Of a DNA stretch of 64,000 nt, positions 49,559 through 58,697 are shown piece by piece (positions within the stretch are counted from its first letter, which is position 1; every line of letters starts with the position of its first letter). The stretch is taken from assembly GCF_021390435.2 (NCBI RefSeq), contig NZ_JAJVCN010000001.1, positions 3,038,001 to 3,102,000 on the forward strand. The letters are read 5' to 3'. The notes under the pieces are model-generated. The model did not search any database and was not told the DNA's origin. It was given only the letters and a program-made list of their open reading frames with translations. This DNA comes from Kibdelosporangium philippinense. Lineage in GTDB: Bacteria; Actinomycetota; Actinomycetes; Mycobacteriales; Pseudonocardiaceae. The translations under genes and the position numbers were made by a program.

Positions 49559-50788
49559 GTGCGTGCGGTAGTCGTCGGTGCGGGCATGGTGGGCTTGTCG
49601 ACCGCGTGGTTCCTGCAGGAGCGCGGCGTCGAGGTGACTGTGGTCGACCGAACTGGGGTCGCTGCTGGTGCTTCGTGGGGCAACGCGGGCTGGGTCACGC
49701 CGTCGTTCGCGGTGCCGTTGCCGGAGCCCGCGATGCTGCGTACAGGTCTGCGGAGCCTGTTGTCGCCTGCGTCGCCGTTGTACATCCCGCCGCGTGCGGA
49801 CCCGCGGTTGGTTCAGTTTCTGCTGACGCTGGCGCGTAACTGCACGCACCGGCGGTGGCAGGTGGCGATGAGCGCGCTCGCGCCGCTGAATCACCGCGCG
49901 TTGGCGGCGTTCGACGCGTTGGGCGAGGGTGGGGTGCGCGAGCCGACCACGCGGTCGGACCAGTTCATCCTCGCTGCCGAAAGCCGCGCGCAATTGCAGG
50001 GCGTGGTGGCGGAATTGGAGCAGGTGCGGGCCGCGGGGCAGAAGGTGGACTACCGGTTCGTCGACGGGCCGGAGGTTCAGGAGCTTGAGCCCGCGTTGAG
50101 CTCCCGGATCGGCTCGGCCGTGGTCTTGGGGTCGCAGCGCTACATCAATCCTGGCGATTTCGTGGTGTCGCTGGCGGATTCTGTGCGTGTGCGTGGCGGG
50201 AAGATTCTTGAGGGCGTGCTGGTGCGCGCGGTACACGATGACGGTTCGGGCGTACGTGTGGAGACGACCGCCGGGTCGCTCGCGGGGGACGTGACGGTGC
50301 TGGCGGCAGGGGCGTGGCTGGGACGGCTGGCGCGTGGGTTCGGTGTGCGTATGCCCGTGCAGGCGGGGCGTGGCTACAGCTTCACCGTGACCGGTGGGGT
50401 GTTGCCGAGCGGGCCGACGTATTTCCCGGGTCGACGCGCGGTGTGCACGCCGCTGGGGGAGGGGCGGGTGCGGATTTCTGGGATGATGGAGTTCGCCGCG
50501 CCGGACCAGCCCTTGGATGCACGCCGGATCGCGGCGATCATCGCGCAGGCGTCGCCGATGCTGCGGGACATCGACTGGGATGGGCGCACTGACGAATGGG
50601 TCGGGCCCCGGCCGTGTACGACCGATGGGCTGCCGCTGATCGGGCCGACGCGCTCGCCGCGGGTATTCGTCAACGGCGGCCACTCAATGTGGGGCGTCAC
50701 GCTAGGCCCCATCAGCGGTCAACTGCTGGCCGAAGCGGTGACTGGGCGCGCACCAGCAGAACTACCCGCCCTGCACCCCCTCCGCTGA
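49559..50788 (+). CDS. FAD-dependent oxidoreductase (D-amino-acid dehydrogenase/DadA-like)
   Basis: This 409-residue DAO-family flavoenzyme has the N-terminal dinucleotide fold VVVGAGMVGLSTAWFLQERG and then EVTVVDR, ASWGNAGWV, and the C-terminal FAD-contact region GPRPCTTDGLPLIGPT and NGGHSMWGVTLGPI. It resembles D-amino-acid dehydrogenases and glycine-oxidase-like enzymes. The GTG start at 49559 is preceded by TAGCGT six bases upstream and no ribosome site, suggesting a leaderless mRNA. Its 3' end is 18 bp before the terminal repeat of a transposon-like element. Confidence 0.88.
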   Translation: MRAVVVGAGMVGLSTAWFLQERGVEVTVVDRTGVAAGASWGNAGWVTPSFAVPLPEPAMLRTGLRSLLSPASPLYIPPRADPRLVQFLLTLARNCTHRRWQVAMSALAPLNHRALAAFDALGEGGVREPTTRSDQFILAAESRAQLQGVVAELEQVRAAGQKVDYRFVDGPEVQELEPALSSRIGSAVVLGSQRYINPGDFVVSLADSVRVRGGKILEGVLVRAVHDDGSGVRVETTAGSLAGDVTVLAAGAWLGRLARGFGVRMPVQAGRGYSFTVTGGVLPSGPTYFPGRRAVCTPLGEGRVRISGMMEFAAPDQPLDARRIAAIIAQASPMLRDIDWDGRTDEWVGPRPCTTDGLPLIGPTRSPRVFVNGGHSMWGVTLGPISGQLLAEAVTGRAPAELPALHPLR

Positions 50789-50806
50789 ACCACAGATCGC
50801 CAGCTC

Positions 50807-52450
50807 AACCCTCGTGAGTGTTTGTGCCGGTTCTAACCGGCCTGGTGTTTTAACGTTGTGAGGGCATGGTGGGCAGGGCCGTCGCGGAGCGGCGGCCCTG
50901 CTTTCGTTGCTGGGTTTAGGTTTTTGTCACTGGACGGACGATGCGATGCCGCGTCGCGGGGATGGATGTACGCCCTGTCGGGCGGCCCGGACCGGGCCGT
51001 GAAGGTTTTCGCGGTTTCGCCGGAGATCCCAGGCGCGGATGAAGCCCACGAAACCCGCGTTTGACCCGTAGCGGGCTGAGCGGTCCCCGGCGTCGTTCCC
51101 AGGACAGTCGCTGATCGGCGATGAGCCCACGCGCCAGGACCAGGTGAACATAAGCCACAGCCACCAGCCAACTCCACCGCTCGGCTTGCTCGGGGCCACG
51201 CACTCGAGGGCGGGTCCAAGCCAGGTATTGCTTGAGGAACCGGAAGAGGTGCTCGATGCCGTAACGGCGCAGATACGCCCGCCACACCCGGTCAAGATCG
51301 AACGAGCCCTCAGGCCCGGTCCAGAACAACCACATCGGCGGGTACGCCGGGTCGGCCGAACACACCCAGACCACACTGCCCCGGGTCACCGGGCGGGAGT
51401 ACCCGGGCCGGTAGCCAGGTTCCCGCAGTGCCGCCGATTCCGAGGCACGCGGGTGCATCCCATGCCACACCGACACACTCACCGCGGCCCGCCCAGGCTC
51501 GGCGGGCACCGCGAGGTATTCGTCCGGGTCACGCCAGCTACGGCGATCGGACAGTTTCATCTTTGGCCCGTGCACTCGCGGCCGCCCGATCGTGCCTGGT
51601 TCCCGCGGCGGCGGATCGGCCATCACCACCGCGTCCTTACGCAACCGGACCACGATCTGCACCCGCTCGCCGGTCAACCGGCCACCCAGATACACCGGGC
51701 TGTAGTCCCCGTCAGCACACACAATCGGAACCAGACCACCACCATCATCACCACCGTCCGGGTCCCGGTCGGCAGCCACCTGCTTCAGCAACGCCTCGAT
51801 CTGCCCGACAGCAACCACATTGTGGTTCTCACCCACCGCGATACGCGCCACCGCCACCGGCGACGCCCACGACGAACCGCTCGTCCCGGTCGCGGCCAGC
51901 CACTGAAACCACCAGCCCGGAGTCACCACCCCGCTGCCACCGCCAACATCCTTGCCCGCGTCGTAGTTCAACGTCCGGTCCGGGCTGGTCGGCGCATCCG
52001 GACGCGGCCACTGCGAACAATCCAACGCGAACACCAGCCCCGAGGACCGATCCACCACACCCGCCAACACACCCGCCAACACCGCGGCGTCGATCCGGCC
52101 CCGATCCAACGCGGCATACACACTGCCATGCCCACGCCGCAACACCGGCTCCAAGCTTAGATACGGCAACGACTCCAACCGGCCCGGATGACACAACAAC
52201 GCGTCCACCATCTCGAACAACACATCCGGCCACCTCGTGAACGACTCATACACCGCCCGGCGGAACCGCCGCAGCCGCCGGAGTTGGCCTACAAGGGATC
52301 CATCAGGCACACTGCCAGACACGGCCACCGCTTTCGTGATCAAAGTTCTGTGGAACGAACCAAGATCATCGAGCGGTGGCCGCCTCCATGTCAAAGATCA
52401 ACCACCCGGAACGTTAAAACACCAGACCGGCACAAACACTCACGAGGGTT
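50807..52450 (-). mobile_element. Insertion sequence with about 42-bp terminal repeats (IS701-like NF041680-type transposase)
   Basis: The ends at 50807-50858 and 52409-52450 are inverted repeats. The first 25 bases match perfectly from AACCCTCGTGAGTGTTTGTG inward. Homology then resumes over CTGGTGTTTTAACGTT after a 10-base insertion, unique to the left end, that makes a GCCGGTTCTAACCGGC palindrome. No target duplication is evident. The element carries one transposase on the minus strand. Confidence 0.85.
50916..52394 (-). CDS. IS701-like transposase (NF041680 type)
   Basis: This 492-residue DDE-type transposase has LVFALDCSQWPRPDA (first Asp), VPIVCADGDYSPV (second Asp), and RRYGIEHLFRFLKQYL with the Glu in an IExxFRxxK context. 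C-terminal helices follow (SWLVAVAYVHLVLARGL). This type is frequent in Streptomyces and Pseudonocardiales genomes. Start near 52394 (ATG) is plausible; it begins TWRRPPLDDLGSF. The ORF occupies most of the element and appears intact. Confidence 0.85.
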   Translation of the reverse strand: MTWRRPPLDDLGSFHRTLITKAVAVSGSVPDGSLVGQLRRLRRFRRAVYESFTRWPDVLFEMVDALLCHPGRLESLPYLSLEPVLRRGHGSVYAALDRGRIDAAVLAGVLAGVVDRSSGLVFALDCSQWPRPDAPTSPDRTLNYDAGKDVGGGSGVVTPGWWFQWLAATGTSGSSWASPVAVARIAVGENHNVVAVGQIEALLKQVAADRDPDGGDDGGGLVPIVCADGDYSPVYLGGRLTGERVQIVVRLRKDAVVMADPPPREPGTIGRPRVHGPKMKLSDRRSWRDPDEYLAVPAEPGRAAVSVSVWHGMHPRASESAALREPGYRPGYSRPVTRGSVVWVCSADPAYPPMWLFWTGPEGSFDLDRVWRAYLRRYGIEHLFRFLKQYLAWTRPRVRGPEQAERWSWLVAVAYVHLVLARGLIADQRLSWERRRGPLSPLRVKRGFRGLHPRLGSPAKPRKPSRPGPGRPTGRTSIPATRHRIVRPVTKT

Positions 52451-52722
52451 TACTGCCGCTGGACGGTAGGACTCCGTCTGATACTACGAAACTAGTTTAA
52501 TACTCAAGTGACGAAACTAGTCGCACATTTCCAGGGAATTGTTTCGGTACCAGCGAATTACTTCAAAACCCGCAAAGAGGCGGGTAGTTTTCCCAGTTTT
52601 CACACCTACTCCGGTAGGCCGTTTGGCGGCTGACCGAATGTCAACGGGTCGGTACCTTCGGTGAACTGCCCGGGCCTTTCCTCCTGTTCGGGCATTCCCT
52701 GCTGCGATCCGGAGGTTGTTTC
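52451..52722 (+). promoter_or_regulatory. Promoter region of the subtilase gene
   Basis: These 272 bp contain a direct repeat ACGAAACTAGT (52485-52495 and 52513-52523) around the AT-rich TTTAATACTCAAGTG. A weak hairpin (ACCCGC/GCGGGT, 52568-52585) follows with AGTTTT. The leader then has GGAGG at 8-base spacing before the ATG. No gene is seen. AAGTGACGAAA is shared with the AT-rich patch near 32183. Confidence 0.4.
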
Positions 52723-54669
52723 ATGCTGCGGTCACGACGCGGCTTGCTGGTGGGTTCGGTTTTCGCCACCGCGCTGATGGCCACGGGTGTCATCAACGCG
52801 GTCGGCTCCGACACACCGCAGGACGCCCAGCTCATCTACCTGGCGAATCGGACGTTCGATCCGACCAGGACCAGTGCGCTCGCCGCCAGCGCCGAGTCCG
52901 GCAACGGCGCCTATCTCGTGCAGTTCCGTGGTGTATTGACCGACGCCCAACGTGCGCAATTACGGGCACTTGGCGCTCGAATCGGTACCTACATTCCTGA
53001 TTTCGCTTACGTCGTGCGGATGGGTGCAACGACAAAGAAATCAGTGTCCGAGTTGAATTTCGTCCGCTGGCTTGGCGACTATCAACCGGCTGACAAGGTC
53101 GAGCTGACGGCGTCGAGGGCCGCCGCGTCCGGCCAGTACCTGGTTACCCTGGTCGAGCCGGACGTGGCCGACCAGCGCAGGGTCGCCGAGAACATCAGGC
53201 GAGCAGGCGGACAGGTGGACATGATCTCTGAAAGCCGCCAGCACCTGTCCGCATTGCTCGGCGCAGACCAGCTCGCCGCGGTGTCCAAGCTGCCAGAGGT
53301 GTTGGCCGTCGGCGCGGTCTCGGCACCGGAAACGGACATGAACAACGCGCGGGAAGCCAGTGGTGCCAACGCGATCGAGACCGCGGGCGGCTACCGCGGC
53401 CAAGGTGTGCGTGGTGAGGTGATGGACGGCGGCCTGCGTACCACCCACCAGGAGTTCCAGGCCCGCCCGACGGTCATGCACGGCGGCAACTCGACTGACA
53501 CCAGCCACGGCACGTCCACCTACGGCCAGATCTTCGCCCAGGGTGCCAGTGCCACCCGGCGCGGGATGCTGCCCGAAGGCCAGGGCATCTTCGCCACGTA
53601 CAACAAGCCCGACCGCTACGCGCACACCCGTGAGCTGGTCGCGCCGACCGGCAACTACCGCGCGGTGTTCCAGAGCAACAGCTGGGGCAGCACGCTGACC
53701 ACGTCGTACACGACGGTGTCGGCGGCGATGGACAAGATCGTGTTCGATCACGACCTGCTGATCTGCCAGTCCCAGTCCAACGCGGGCACGCGCAGTTCAC
53801 GCCCGGAGGCGTGGGCCAAGAACGTGTTGTCGGTGGGCGGGCAGTATCACCGCAACACGATCGCGCGTACGGACGACGCGTGGAACCGCGGCGCGAGCAT
53901 CGGCCCGGCGGCGGACGGCAGGCTCAAGCCGGACCTGTCGAACTACTACGACGCGATCGACACGACCTCGTCGACCAACGACACCTCGTACACCACGTCG
54001 TTCGGCGGAACCAGTGGCGCCACACCGATCACGTGCGGCAACGCGGGCCTGTTGTTCCAGATGTGGGCGGACGGCGTGTTCGACGGTGGTCCGGGCAAGG
54101 GCCGTGACGTGTTCAACACGCGGCCGCACGCCGCGACGGCGAAGGCGTTGCTGGTCAACACGGCCAACCAGTATCCGTTCAGTGGCACGGCGCATGACTT
54201 GACCCGTACCCACCAGGGGTGGGGTACGGCGAGTGTCGGTAACGCGTACAACGTGGCGCGTGCCAACGGGTGGAAGTTCCCGGTGTTGGTCAACGAGACG
54301 GATTTGGTGACCCAAGGCCAGACCCGGAGTTACTCGGTGAACGTGACGGCGGCGCGGCCGTTGAAGGCGACATTGGTGTACACGGACCCGGCCGGTAGCC
54401 CGACCGCGTCGGTGGCGCGGGTGAACGACCTGACGTTGCGGGTCACGGCGCCGAACGGCACGGTGTACTACGGCAACAACGGTTTGTCGGCGGGTACACA
54501 GTCCACTTCGGGCGGTTCACCGAACACTGTGGACACCGTGGAGAACGTGTTCCTGGATTCGGCGGCGACTGGGACCTGGAAGGTCGACGTGATCGCCAGC
54601 CAGATCAACGCCGACGGTCACGTGGAAACGACGGCGACTGACGCGGACTACGCACTGGTCGTGCAGTAA
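52723..54669 (+). CDS. Secreted S8-family (subtilisin-like) serine peptidase
   Basis: This 648-residue protein has a signal peptide (RRGLLVGSVFATALMATGV). An N-terminal prodomain-like region of about 170 residues has two inhibitor-I9-like segments (YLVQFRGVLTDAQRAQLRAL and YLVTLVEPDVADQRRVAE). The S8 domain has Asp235 (GEVMDGGLRTTH), His262 (SHGTSTYG), Asn353 (QSNAGT) and Ser431 (GGTSGATP). A C-terminal proprotein-convertase-like beta domain (VTAARPLKATLVYTDPAGS) follows. It degrades protein outside the cell or matures other exoproteins. The histidine motif is HGTS, not the usual HGTH. ATG 52723 follows GGAGG. Confidence 0.9.
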   Translation: MLRSRRGLLVGSVFATALMATGVINAVGSDTPQDAQLIYLANRTFDPTRTSALAASAESGNGAYLVQFRGVLTDAQRAQLRALGARIGTYIPDFAYVVRMGATTKKSVSELNFVRWLGDYQPADKVELTASRAAASGQYLVTLVEPDVADQRRVAENIRRAGGQVDMISESRQHLSALLGADQLAAVSKLPEVLAVGAVSAPETDMNNAREASGANAIETAGGYRGQGVRGEVMDGGLRTTHQEFQARPTVMHGGNSTDTSHGTSTYGQIFAQGASATRRGMLPEGQGIFATYNKPDRYAHTRELVAPTGNYRAVFQSNSWGSTLTTSYTTVSAAMDKIVFDHDLLICQSQSNAGTRSSRPEAWAKNVLSVGGQYHRNTIARTDDAWNRGASIGPAADGRLKPDLSNYYDAIDTTSSTNDTSYTTSFGGTSGATPITCGNAGLLFQMWADGVFDGGPGKGRDVFNTRPHAATAKALLVNTANQYPFSGTAHDLTRTHQGWGTASVGNAYNVARANGWKFPVLVNETDLVTQGQTRSYSVNVTAARPLKATLVYTDPAGSPTASVARVNDLTLRVTAPNGTVYYGNNGLSAGTQSTSGGSPNTVDTVENVFLDSAATGTWKVDVIASQINADGHVETTATDADYALVVQ

Positions 54670-54677
54670 CTGTTGTT

Positions 54678-54714
54678 GTCGGCCCCGCCCTTTGTTGTGC
54701 AGGGCGGGGCCGAC
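54678..54714 (+). terminator. Strong bidirectional hairpin terminator
   Basis: A perfect 14-bp stem pairs GTCGGCCCCGCCCT (54678-54691) with 54701-54714 around a 9-base loop. It sits between the convergent ends of the subtilase gene (54669) and the LLM gene (54720) and probably serves both. Confidence 0.9.
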
Positions 54715-54719
54715 GCATG

Positions 54720-55562
54720 TCAGCGCAGGAGTTTGATGACCTCGGCGAAGACGGTCATATGCGGTTCGATGACGCTGATGTAGTTCACGCCGAACTCTTC
54801 GCGGTAGCGCTGCAGCCGATCGGCGATCTGTTGCGGCGAGCCGAGCAGCACGCCGGGCAGCTGGACGAGTTGATCGTCGGTCATTCCGCTGATCTGGCGG
54901 AGGACAGTCAGGTCGACGGTGTCCACAGTGGCGCCGACCGCCGCGATGAACAGGTTCAGCTCGACATCCCGGCCATCCGAGGCCTGGCGAAGCAGTTCGA
55001 CCCGGCGCGCGAACGCGTCGTGCGGTGCGAGGGTTTCGGAAAACCCGGCCTGGATGGAGAAGCTGAAGATGTCGGCTTCGCGACCGGCGAGCTGCAGCAT
55101 CCGGTCGCCGAAGCCAGACAGCATGATCGGCGGATTGGGGTGGTCGGGTTCCTTGGCCAGCAGCGCGTGCAGTTCGGTGAGGGTCTTGTCCAGTTTGCGC
55201 AGTCGTTGTGCTGGCGTGCCGAAGGGCAGACCGGCGGCTTCGAAGTCGGCAGGCACGCCTCCGGCGCCGAGTCCCAGTTCGAGGCGGCCTTCGGTGAGCC
55301 GGTAGACGTCGGCCACGTCGCGGGCGAGATATGCGGGACTGACGAGGCCGACGTTGAGGACGTAGGTGCCGAGTCGGATGCTGGTCGCATCGGCCGCGGC
55401 GACCAGCGCGGGTAGCGGTGCGAGCATGCCTGCGTGGTCGGGGACCTGGAGTACGTCGTATCCGAGGTCCTCTGCTTGGCGAACGCGGTCGCGCCACGAG
55501 GCAAGGGAGCCGACGTTCAGTAGGGAGGTACCGAAGCGGAACGGGCGGGGCATGGTGCCCAT
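54720..55562 (-). CDS. LLM-class F420-dependent oxidoreductase (TIGR03621-like)
   Basis: This is about 280 residues with a luciferase-like TIM barrel: RFGTSLLNVGSLASWRDRVR, GYDVLQVPDHAGMLAPLPAL, LGTYVLNVGLVSPAYLARDV and RLELGLGAGGVPADFEAAG. This resembles the F420-dependent subgroup named TIGR03621. It has a full-length C-terminus with GSPQQIADRLQRYREEFG. ATG 55562 is chosen because the family starts with PFRFGTS; the upstream start adds unmatched residues. The substrate is unknown. It is transcribed alone towards the terminator. Confidence 0.85.
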   Translation of the reverse strand: MGTMPRPFRFGTSLLNVGSLASWRDRVRQAEDLGYDVLQVPDHAGMLAPLPALVAAADATSIRLGTYVLNVGLVSPAYLARDVADVYRLTEGRLELGLGAGGVPADFEAAGLPFGTPAQRLRKLDKTLTELHALLAKEPDHPNPPIMLSGFGDRMLQLAGREADIFSFSIQAGFSETLAPHDAFARRVELLRQASDGRDVELNLFIAAVGATVDTVDLTVLRQISGMTDDQLVQLPGVLLGSPQQIADRLQRYREEFGVNYISVIEPHMTVFAEVIKLLR

Positions 55563-55752
55563 GATGCTGTGCGTGCGGTTTTGTCGCCGCTCCAAACGGG
55601 ACAGTCGTGGCGGCGAGATTCTGTCGATGCAACGGAATCAGCCGTTTGAGATTCGTGTTTTCCCGGCCGGTCAACACTGACAGTGACAGATAGGTTTCTG
55701 TCGGGTTCGCACGCCATGCCAGGCTGAGCGGGCAATGTGTGTGAGAGGAGCC

Positions 55753-56343
55753 ATGACCACAATGGACCAACTGCCGTTGGACCTGGGGACACGTTTGTAC
55801 ACTGCCGCTGACTATGCGGCGCTCGGCGAGACCGACTACTGGAGCGAGCTGCAGGAAGGCAAGATCGTCGTATCGCCGCACCCGTCATACAACCATGGGA
55901 TGGCTTGTTTTGAGCTGAGTGTTCAGTTGCGATCGCAGCTTCCACCGAATCTAGTGGCTCTCCTCGGCTTGGATCTGGACCTCGCGCTCGTCCCCGAGGA
56001 CCAGCCGGGCACTGTGCGCAGGCCAGATCTCATGATCGTCGACCGGGCGGATCGCAAGAGCGCCTCTGCGGAGGGCCGGTTGTTGCGCGCGTCTGAGGTC
56101 GTGCTGGTCGTGGAAACGGTGTCGCCTGGTTCGCGCCGGACTGATTACCGCATCAAGCGCGACGAATACGCGGATGCCGGAATCGAGCACTACTGGATTC
56201 TCGATGTGGACGAGCCGATCTCGCTGTTGGCCTTCCATCGCACCGAGGAATTCGGCTACGTCGACAACGGTGAAGCCACCGACACGTTCACCGCCTCGGA
56301 GCCGGTGCCGTTGACCATCGATCTGACCACGTTGCTCGACTGA
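55753..56343 (+). CDS. Uma2-family (DUF820) PD-(D/E)XK nuclease-like protein
   Basis: This is about 196 residues with the Uma2/DUF820 layout: YTAADYAALGETDYWSELQEG, VVSPHPSYNHG, RRPDLMIVDR, VLVVETVSPGSRRTDYRIKR, DEYADAGIEHYWILD. The Asp in RPDLMIV and the Glu-x-x in VVETVS are the PD-(D/E)XK-like metal residues. Such proteins are abundant in actinobacteria and cyanobacteria, with nuclease activity presumed but the role unclear. ATG 55753 follows GAGGAG. It is monocistronic and nearly touches the convergent LLM gene. Confidence 0.9.
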   Translation: MTTMDQLPLDLGTRLYTAADYAALGETDYWSELQEGKIVVSPHPSYNHGMACFELSVQLRSQLPPNLVALLGLDLDLALVPEDQPGTVRRPDLMIVDRADRKSASAEGRLLRASEVVLVVETVSPGSRRTDYRIKRDEYADAGIEHYWILDVDEPISLLAFHRTEEFGYVDNGEATDTFTASEPVPLTIDLTTLLD

Positions 56344-56344
56344 T

Positions 56345-57325
56345 TCAGCCGGTCAGCAGGGGAATGACCTTCTCGCCGAACAACGTGATCGCCTCGAGGA
56401 CCTCGTGGCGTGGCAAGCCGCCGACGTCGATCAGCACCAGGTGTGCGTCCAATCCCAGCAGCTTCTGCTGAGCGTTGAGCCGTTCGGCCACTTCCGTCGG
56501 GGTGCCGCAGATCGCCGCGCCCGCCATCAACTCCTCGACATCGACCTTCTTCCCGTCACCGCGCCATGGGCTGGCGAATGAGGCGTAAACCTCCAAATAC
56601 GGCCGCCACCGTTCCTGGGCATTGTTTTCAGCGACGAACAAATGGCTCGGCAACGCCACCCGGCCGGGTCGCTGCCGACGGTAATTGGCCACGACATCCA
56701 CGTATATGCTGGGATCCCGCAATGTGCTCGGCAGCATGAGCGGCATTCCCAGTTCTGCGGCGAAATCGGCGGAATTCGCGGAACCGCTGCCGACCCACAG
56801 TGTCGGGTGCGGTTTCTGGATCGGGCGTGGTGTCGTGGTTACGTTCGACAGTGGGCTGCGGAAGGTGCCGTGCCAGCTGACGTTTTCCTCGCGCAACAGC
56901 TTCAGCAACAGCCGCAGATACTCATGGAACCGTGGCCGCAGGTCTGACGGCGAGATGCCGAAGGCCACATCCGTCTCGGTCAATACGCCTCGGGCCACGA
57001 TCAGTTCGGCGCGTCCGTTGGACAGGACGTCGAGGGTGGCGAGTTCTTCGGCGACGCGCACGGGGTCGCGGTGGGCCAGCAGGGTGACGCCGGTGGACAG
57101 GCGCAGGGTCGAGGTGTGGGCGGCGATGGTGGCCAGCAGGAGTTCTGGTGCGGAGACGATGTAGCGGGTGAAGTGGTGTTCGCCGATCGCGACGCCGGTG
57201 AATCCGGCTTGTTCGGCGACGACTGCCTGGTCGATCATGGCGCGGATGCGGTCCGGCTGGGACAGGCTTTTCCCGGTACGTGGATCCGGCAGATGATCCC
57301 CGAGGATCAGCAGGTAGACATCCAC
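56345..57325 (-). CDS. LLM-class flavin-dependent oxidoreductase (monooxygenase type)
   Basis: This is about 326 residues in the bacterial luciferase-like family: VYLLILGDHLPDP, FTGVAIGEHHFTRYIVSAPEL, TGVTLLAHRDPVRVAEELAT, LDVLSNGRAELIVARGV, HPTLWVGSGSANSADFA, CGTPTEVAERLNA. The EHHF motif marks the FMN-dependent alkanal monooxygenase-like subgroup. GTG 57325 with AGGA upstream gives the family N-terminus; longer starts add unrelated sequence. It follows the methyltransferase gene at 57379 on the same strand. Confidence 0.87.
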   Translation of the reverse strand: MDVYLLILGDHLPDPRTGKSLSQPDRIRAMIDQAVVAEQAGFTGVAIGEHHFTRYIVSAPELLLATIAAHTSTLRLSTGVTLLAHRDPVRVAEELATLDVLSNGRAELIVARGVLTETDVAFGISPSDLRPRFHEYLRLLLKLLREENVSWHGTFRSPLSNVTTTPRPIQKPHPTLWVGSGSANSADFAAELGMPLMLPSTLRDPSIYVDVVANYRRQRPGRVALPSHLFVAENNAQERWRPYLEVYASFASPWRGDGKKVDVEELMAGAAICGTPTEVAERLNAQQKLLGLDAHLVLIDVGGLPRHEVLEAITLFGEKVIPLLTG

Positions 57326-57378
57326 GACGAAAGATCCTACCTGTTTGACGGGGTCGGAACGGTTGGGCCGAGCGGAGT

Positions 57379-58014
57379 TCAGGTGCCTGCTAGATGGCTG
57401 GTGCGGTCCACCGTCACCAGCCACGCTGGTGCGCCGTGTGAGCCGTGGAACCGGGTGTGCACGCGCTCGGCATCGATGGCCACGATGTCCCAGCCGCCGT
57501 TGAATGCCGCGCGCAGCTCGTCCTGGCTGACCGGATGCGGGCCGGTGTCTGGCCCCTGGTCGCTGAAACACAACACATACACCCGCGCGCCGGGTTCGGT
57601 CACTGATGCCAGGTTGGTCACGTACTCGCGTCGTTCGTCGCGGTCGAAGGTATGGAACAACCCGCAGTCCAGCACCGTGGTGAAGGTGCGTCCCAAACCG
57701 TCCAGTCGTAACGCGTCCGCGGTGACGAACTCGACCTGTAGGCCACGTTCGGCAGCCTTGGATCGTGCCCGGGCCAGCGCGGTCTCAGCGACGTCGAAGC
57801 CGACAACCGGCAGCCCGTGGTGTGCGATGTGCAGGGCGTTCTCGCCTGATCCGCATCCGGCGTCGAGTACGAGGCCGGTGAACCCGCCTTCGGCCGCGAT
57901 ACGCATGACCGCTGGTTGTGGGCCGTCGATGTCCCATGGCGCGGGGCCGTCGTGATAGGAGGCGTCCCATGGCTGGCCGGTCATTCGCTCGTGGCTGGTC
58001 GGCTGCCGGGGCAT
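57379..58014 (-). CDS. Class I SAM-dependent methyltransferase
   Basis: This 211-residue methyltransferase has motif I GLVLDAGCGSGENALHIA, the acidic residue in VVGFDVAETALARAR, VTADALRLDGL and TVLDCGLFHTFD. The N-terminus (WDASYHDGPAPWDIDGPQPA) is typical of thiopurine/tellurite-type small-molecule methyltransferases of actinobacteria. ATG 58014 or 57984 could be the start. It is divergent from another methyltransferase and upstream of the LLM gene on the same strand. Confidence 0.87.
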   Translation of the reverse strand: MPRQPTSHERMTGQPWDASYHDGPAPWDIDGPQPAVMRIAAEGGFTGLVLDAGCGSGENALHIAHHGLPVVGFDVAETALARARSKAAERGLQVEFVTADALRLDGLGRTFTTVLDCGLFHTFDRDERREYVTNLASVTEPGARVYVLCFSDQGPDTGPHPVSQDELRAAFNGGWDIVAIDAERVHTRFHGSHGAPAWLVTVDRTSHLAGT

Positions 58015-58058
58015 GACCTCATCGTGGCACAGTCTGGGCGTTGTAGGACGATGACCGG

Positions 58059-58697
58059 ATGACCGCCGCTTTTGTTCGCGCCCACACGCGCTTGGGTGTC
58101 GCGCCGCACGTTCCGGAGATCCAGCTGTATTTGGCTGAGGACGCGTTCGATCTGTGGGAGCGGGTGGAGGCGGAGGTCGGTGAGAAGGGCTTGGCGCCGC
58201 CGTTCTGGGCGTTCGCGTGGGCCGGTGGTCAGGCGTTGGCGCGGTATGTGCTGGACAATCCGTCGCTGGTGGCTGGGCGCAGCGTGCTTGATCTGGCCGC
58301 TGGGTGTGGTGTGGTGGCGTTGGCGGCAGCGAAGGCCGGGGCGGCGCGGGTGGTGGCCAACGAGATCGACCAGTTCGCGATCGACGCGATCCGGTTGAAC
58401 GCTGAGGCCAACGGCGTGGCTGTGGCGACCGAGTTCGGTGACATGGTCGATGGTGATGCCGAGGGCTTTGACGTGGTCCTGGCTGGTGACATCTTCTACG
58501 ACACGGCCGTCACCTCGCGGATGATGCCGTTCATCCGCCGCCTGCAGGCCCGTGAGGTGACTGTGCTCGTCGGCGATCCTGGCCGCAAGCACCTGCCGCG
58601 TGAGCAGTTCACGAAGGTCGCCCAGTACGAGGTGCCGGTGCCGGAAGCCTTGGAAGACGCGGAGATCAAGACCACGACCGTGTGGCGGCCGCGTTAG
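58059..58697 (+). CDS. Class I methyltransferase (ETFB lysine methyltransferase/METTL20-like)
   Basis: This 212-residue protein has PPFWAFAWAGGQALARYVLD, the SAM motif VLDLAAGCGVVALAAAKAGA, VVANEIDQFAIDAIRLNAE and LAGDIFYDTAVTSRMMPF, the pattern of protein lysine methyltransferases related to ETFBKMT and L11 methyltransferase. It could modify a protein lysine or a small molecule. The start at ATG 58059 has no strong ribosome site. The 3' end overlaps the convergent recombinase gene by four bases. Confidence 0.87.
   Translation: MTAAFVRAHTRLGVAPHVPEIQLYLAEDAFDLWERVEAEVGEKGLAPPFWAFAWAGGQALARYVLDNPSLVAGRSVLDLAAGCGVVALAAAKAGAARVVANEIDQFAIDAIRLNAEANGVAVATEFGDMVDGDAEGFDVVLAGDIFYDTAVTSRMMPFIRRLQAREVTVLVGDPGRKHLPREQFTKVAQYEVPVPEALEDAEIKTTTVWRPR

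Noticed and set aside
48866..50683. 605-codon minus-strand frame across the phosphatase and DadA-like genes
   Set aside because: It is a shadow frame, rich in Arg/His with no motifs, while both plus-strand genes have clear signatures.
54517..55881. Minus-strand frame overlapping the LLM gene and the subtilase end
   Set aside because: It spans a strong terminator and has no domain; the LLM protein in another frame is well supported.
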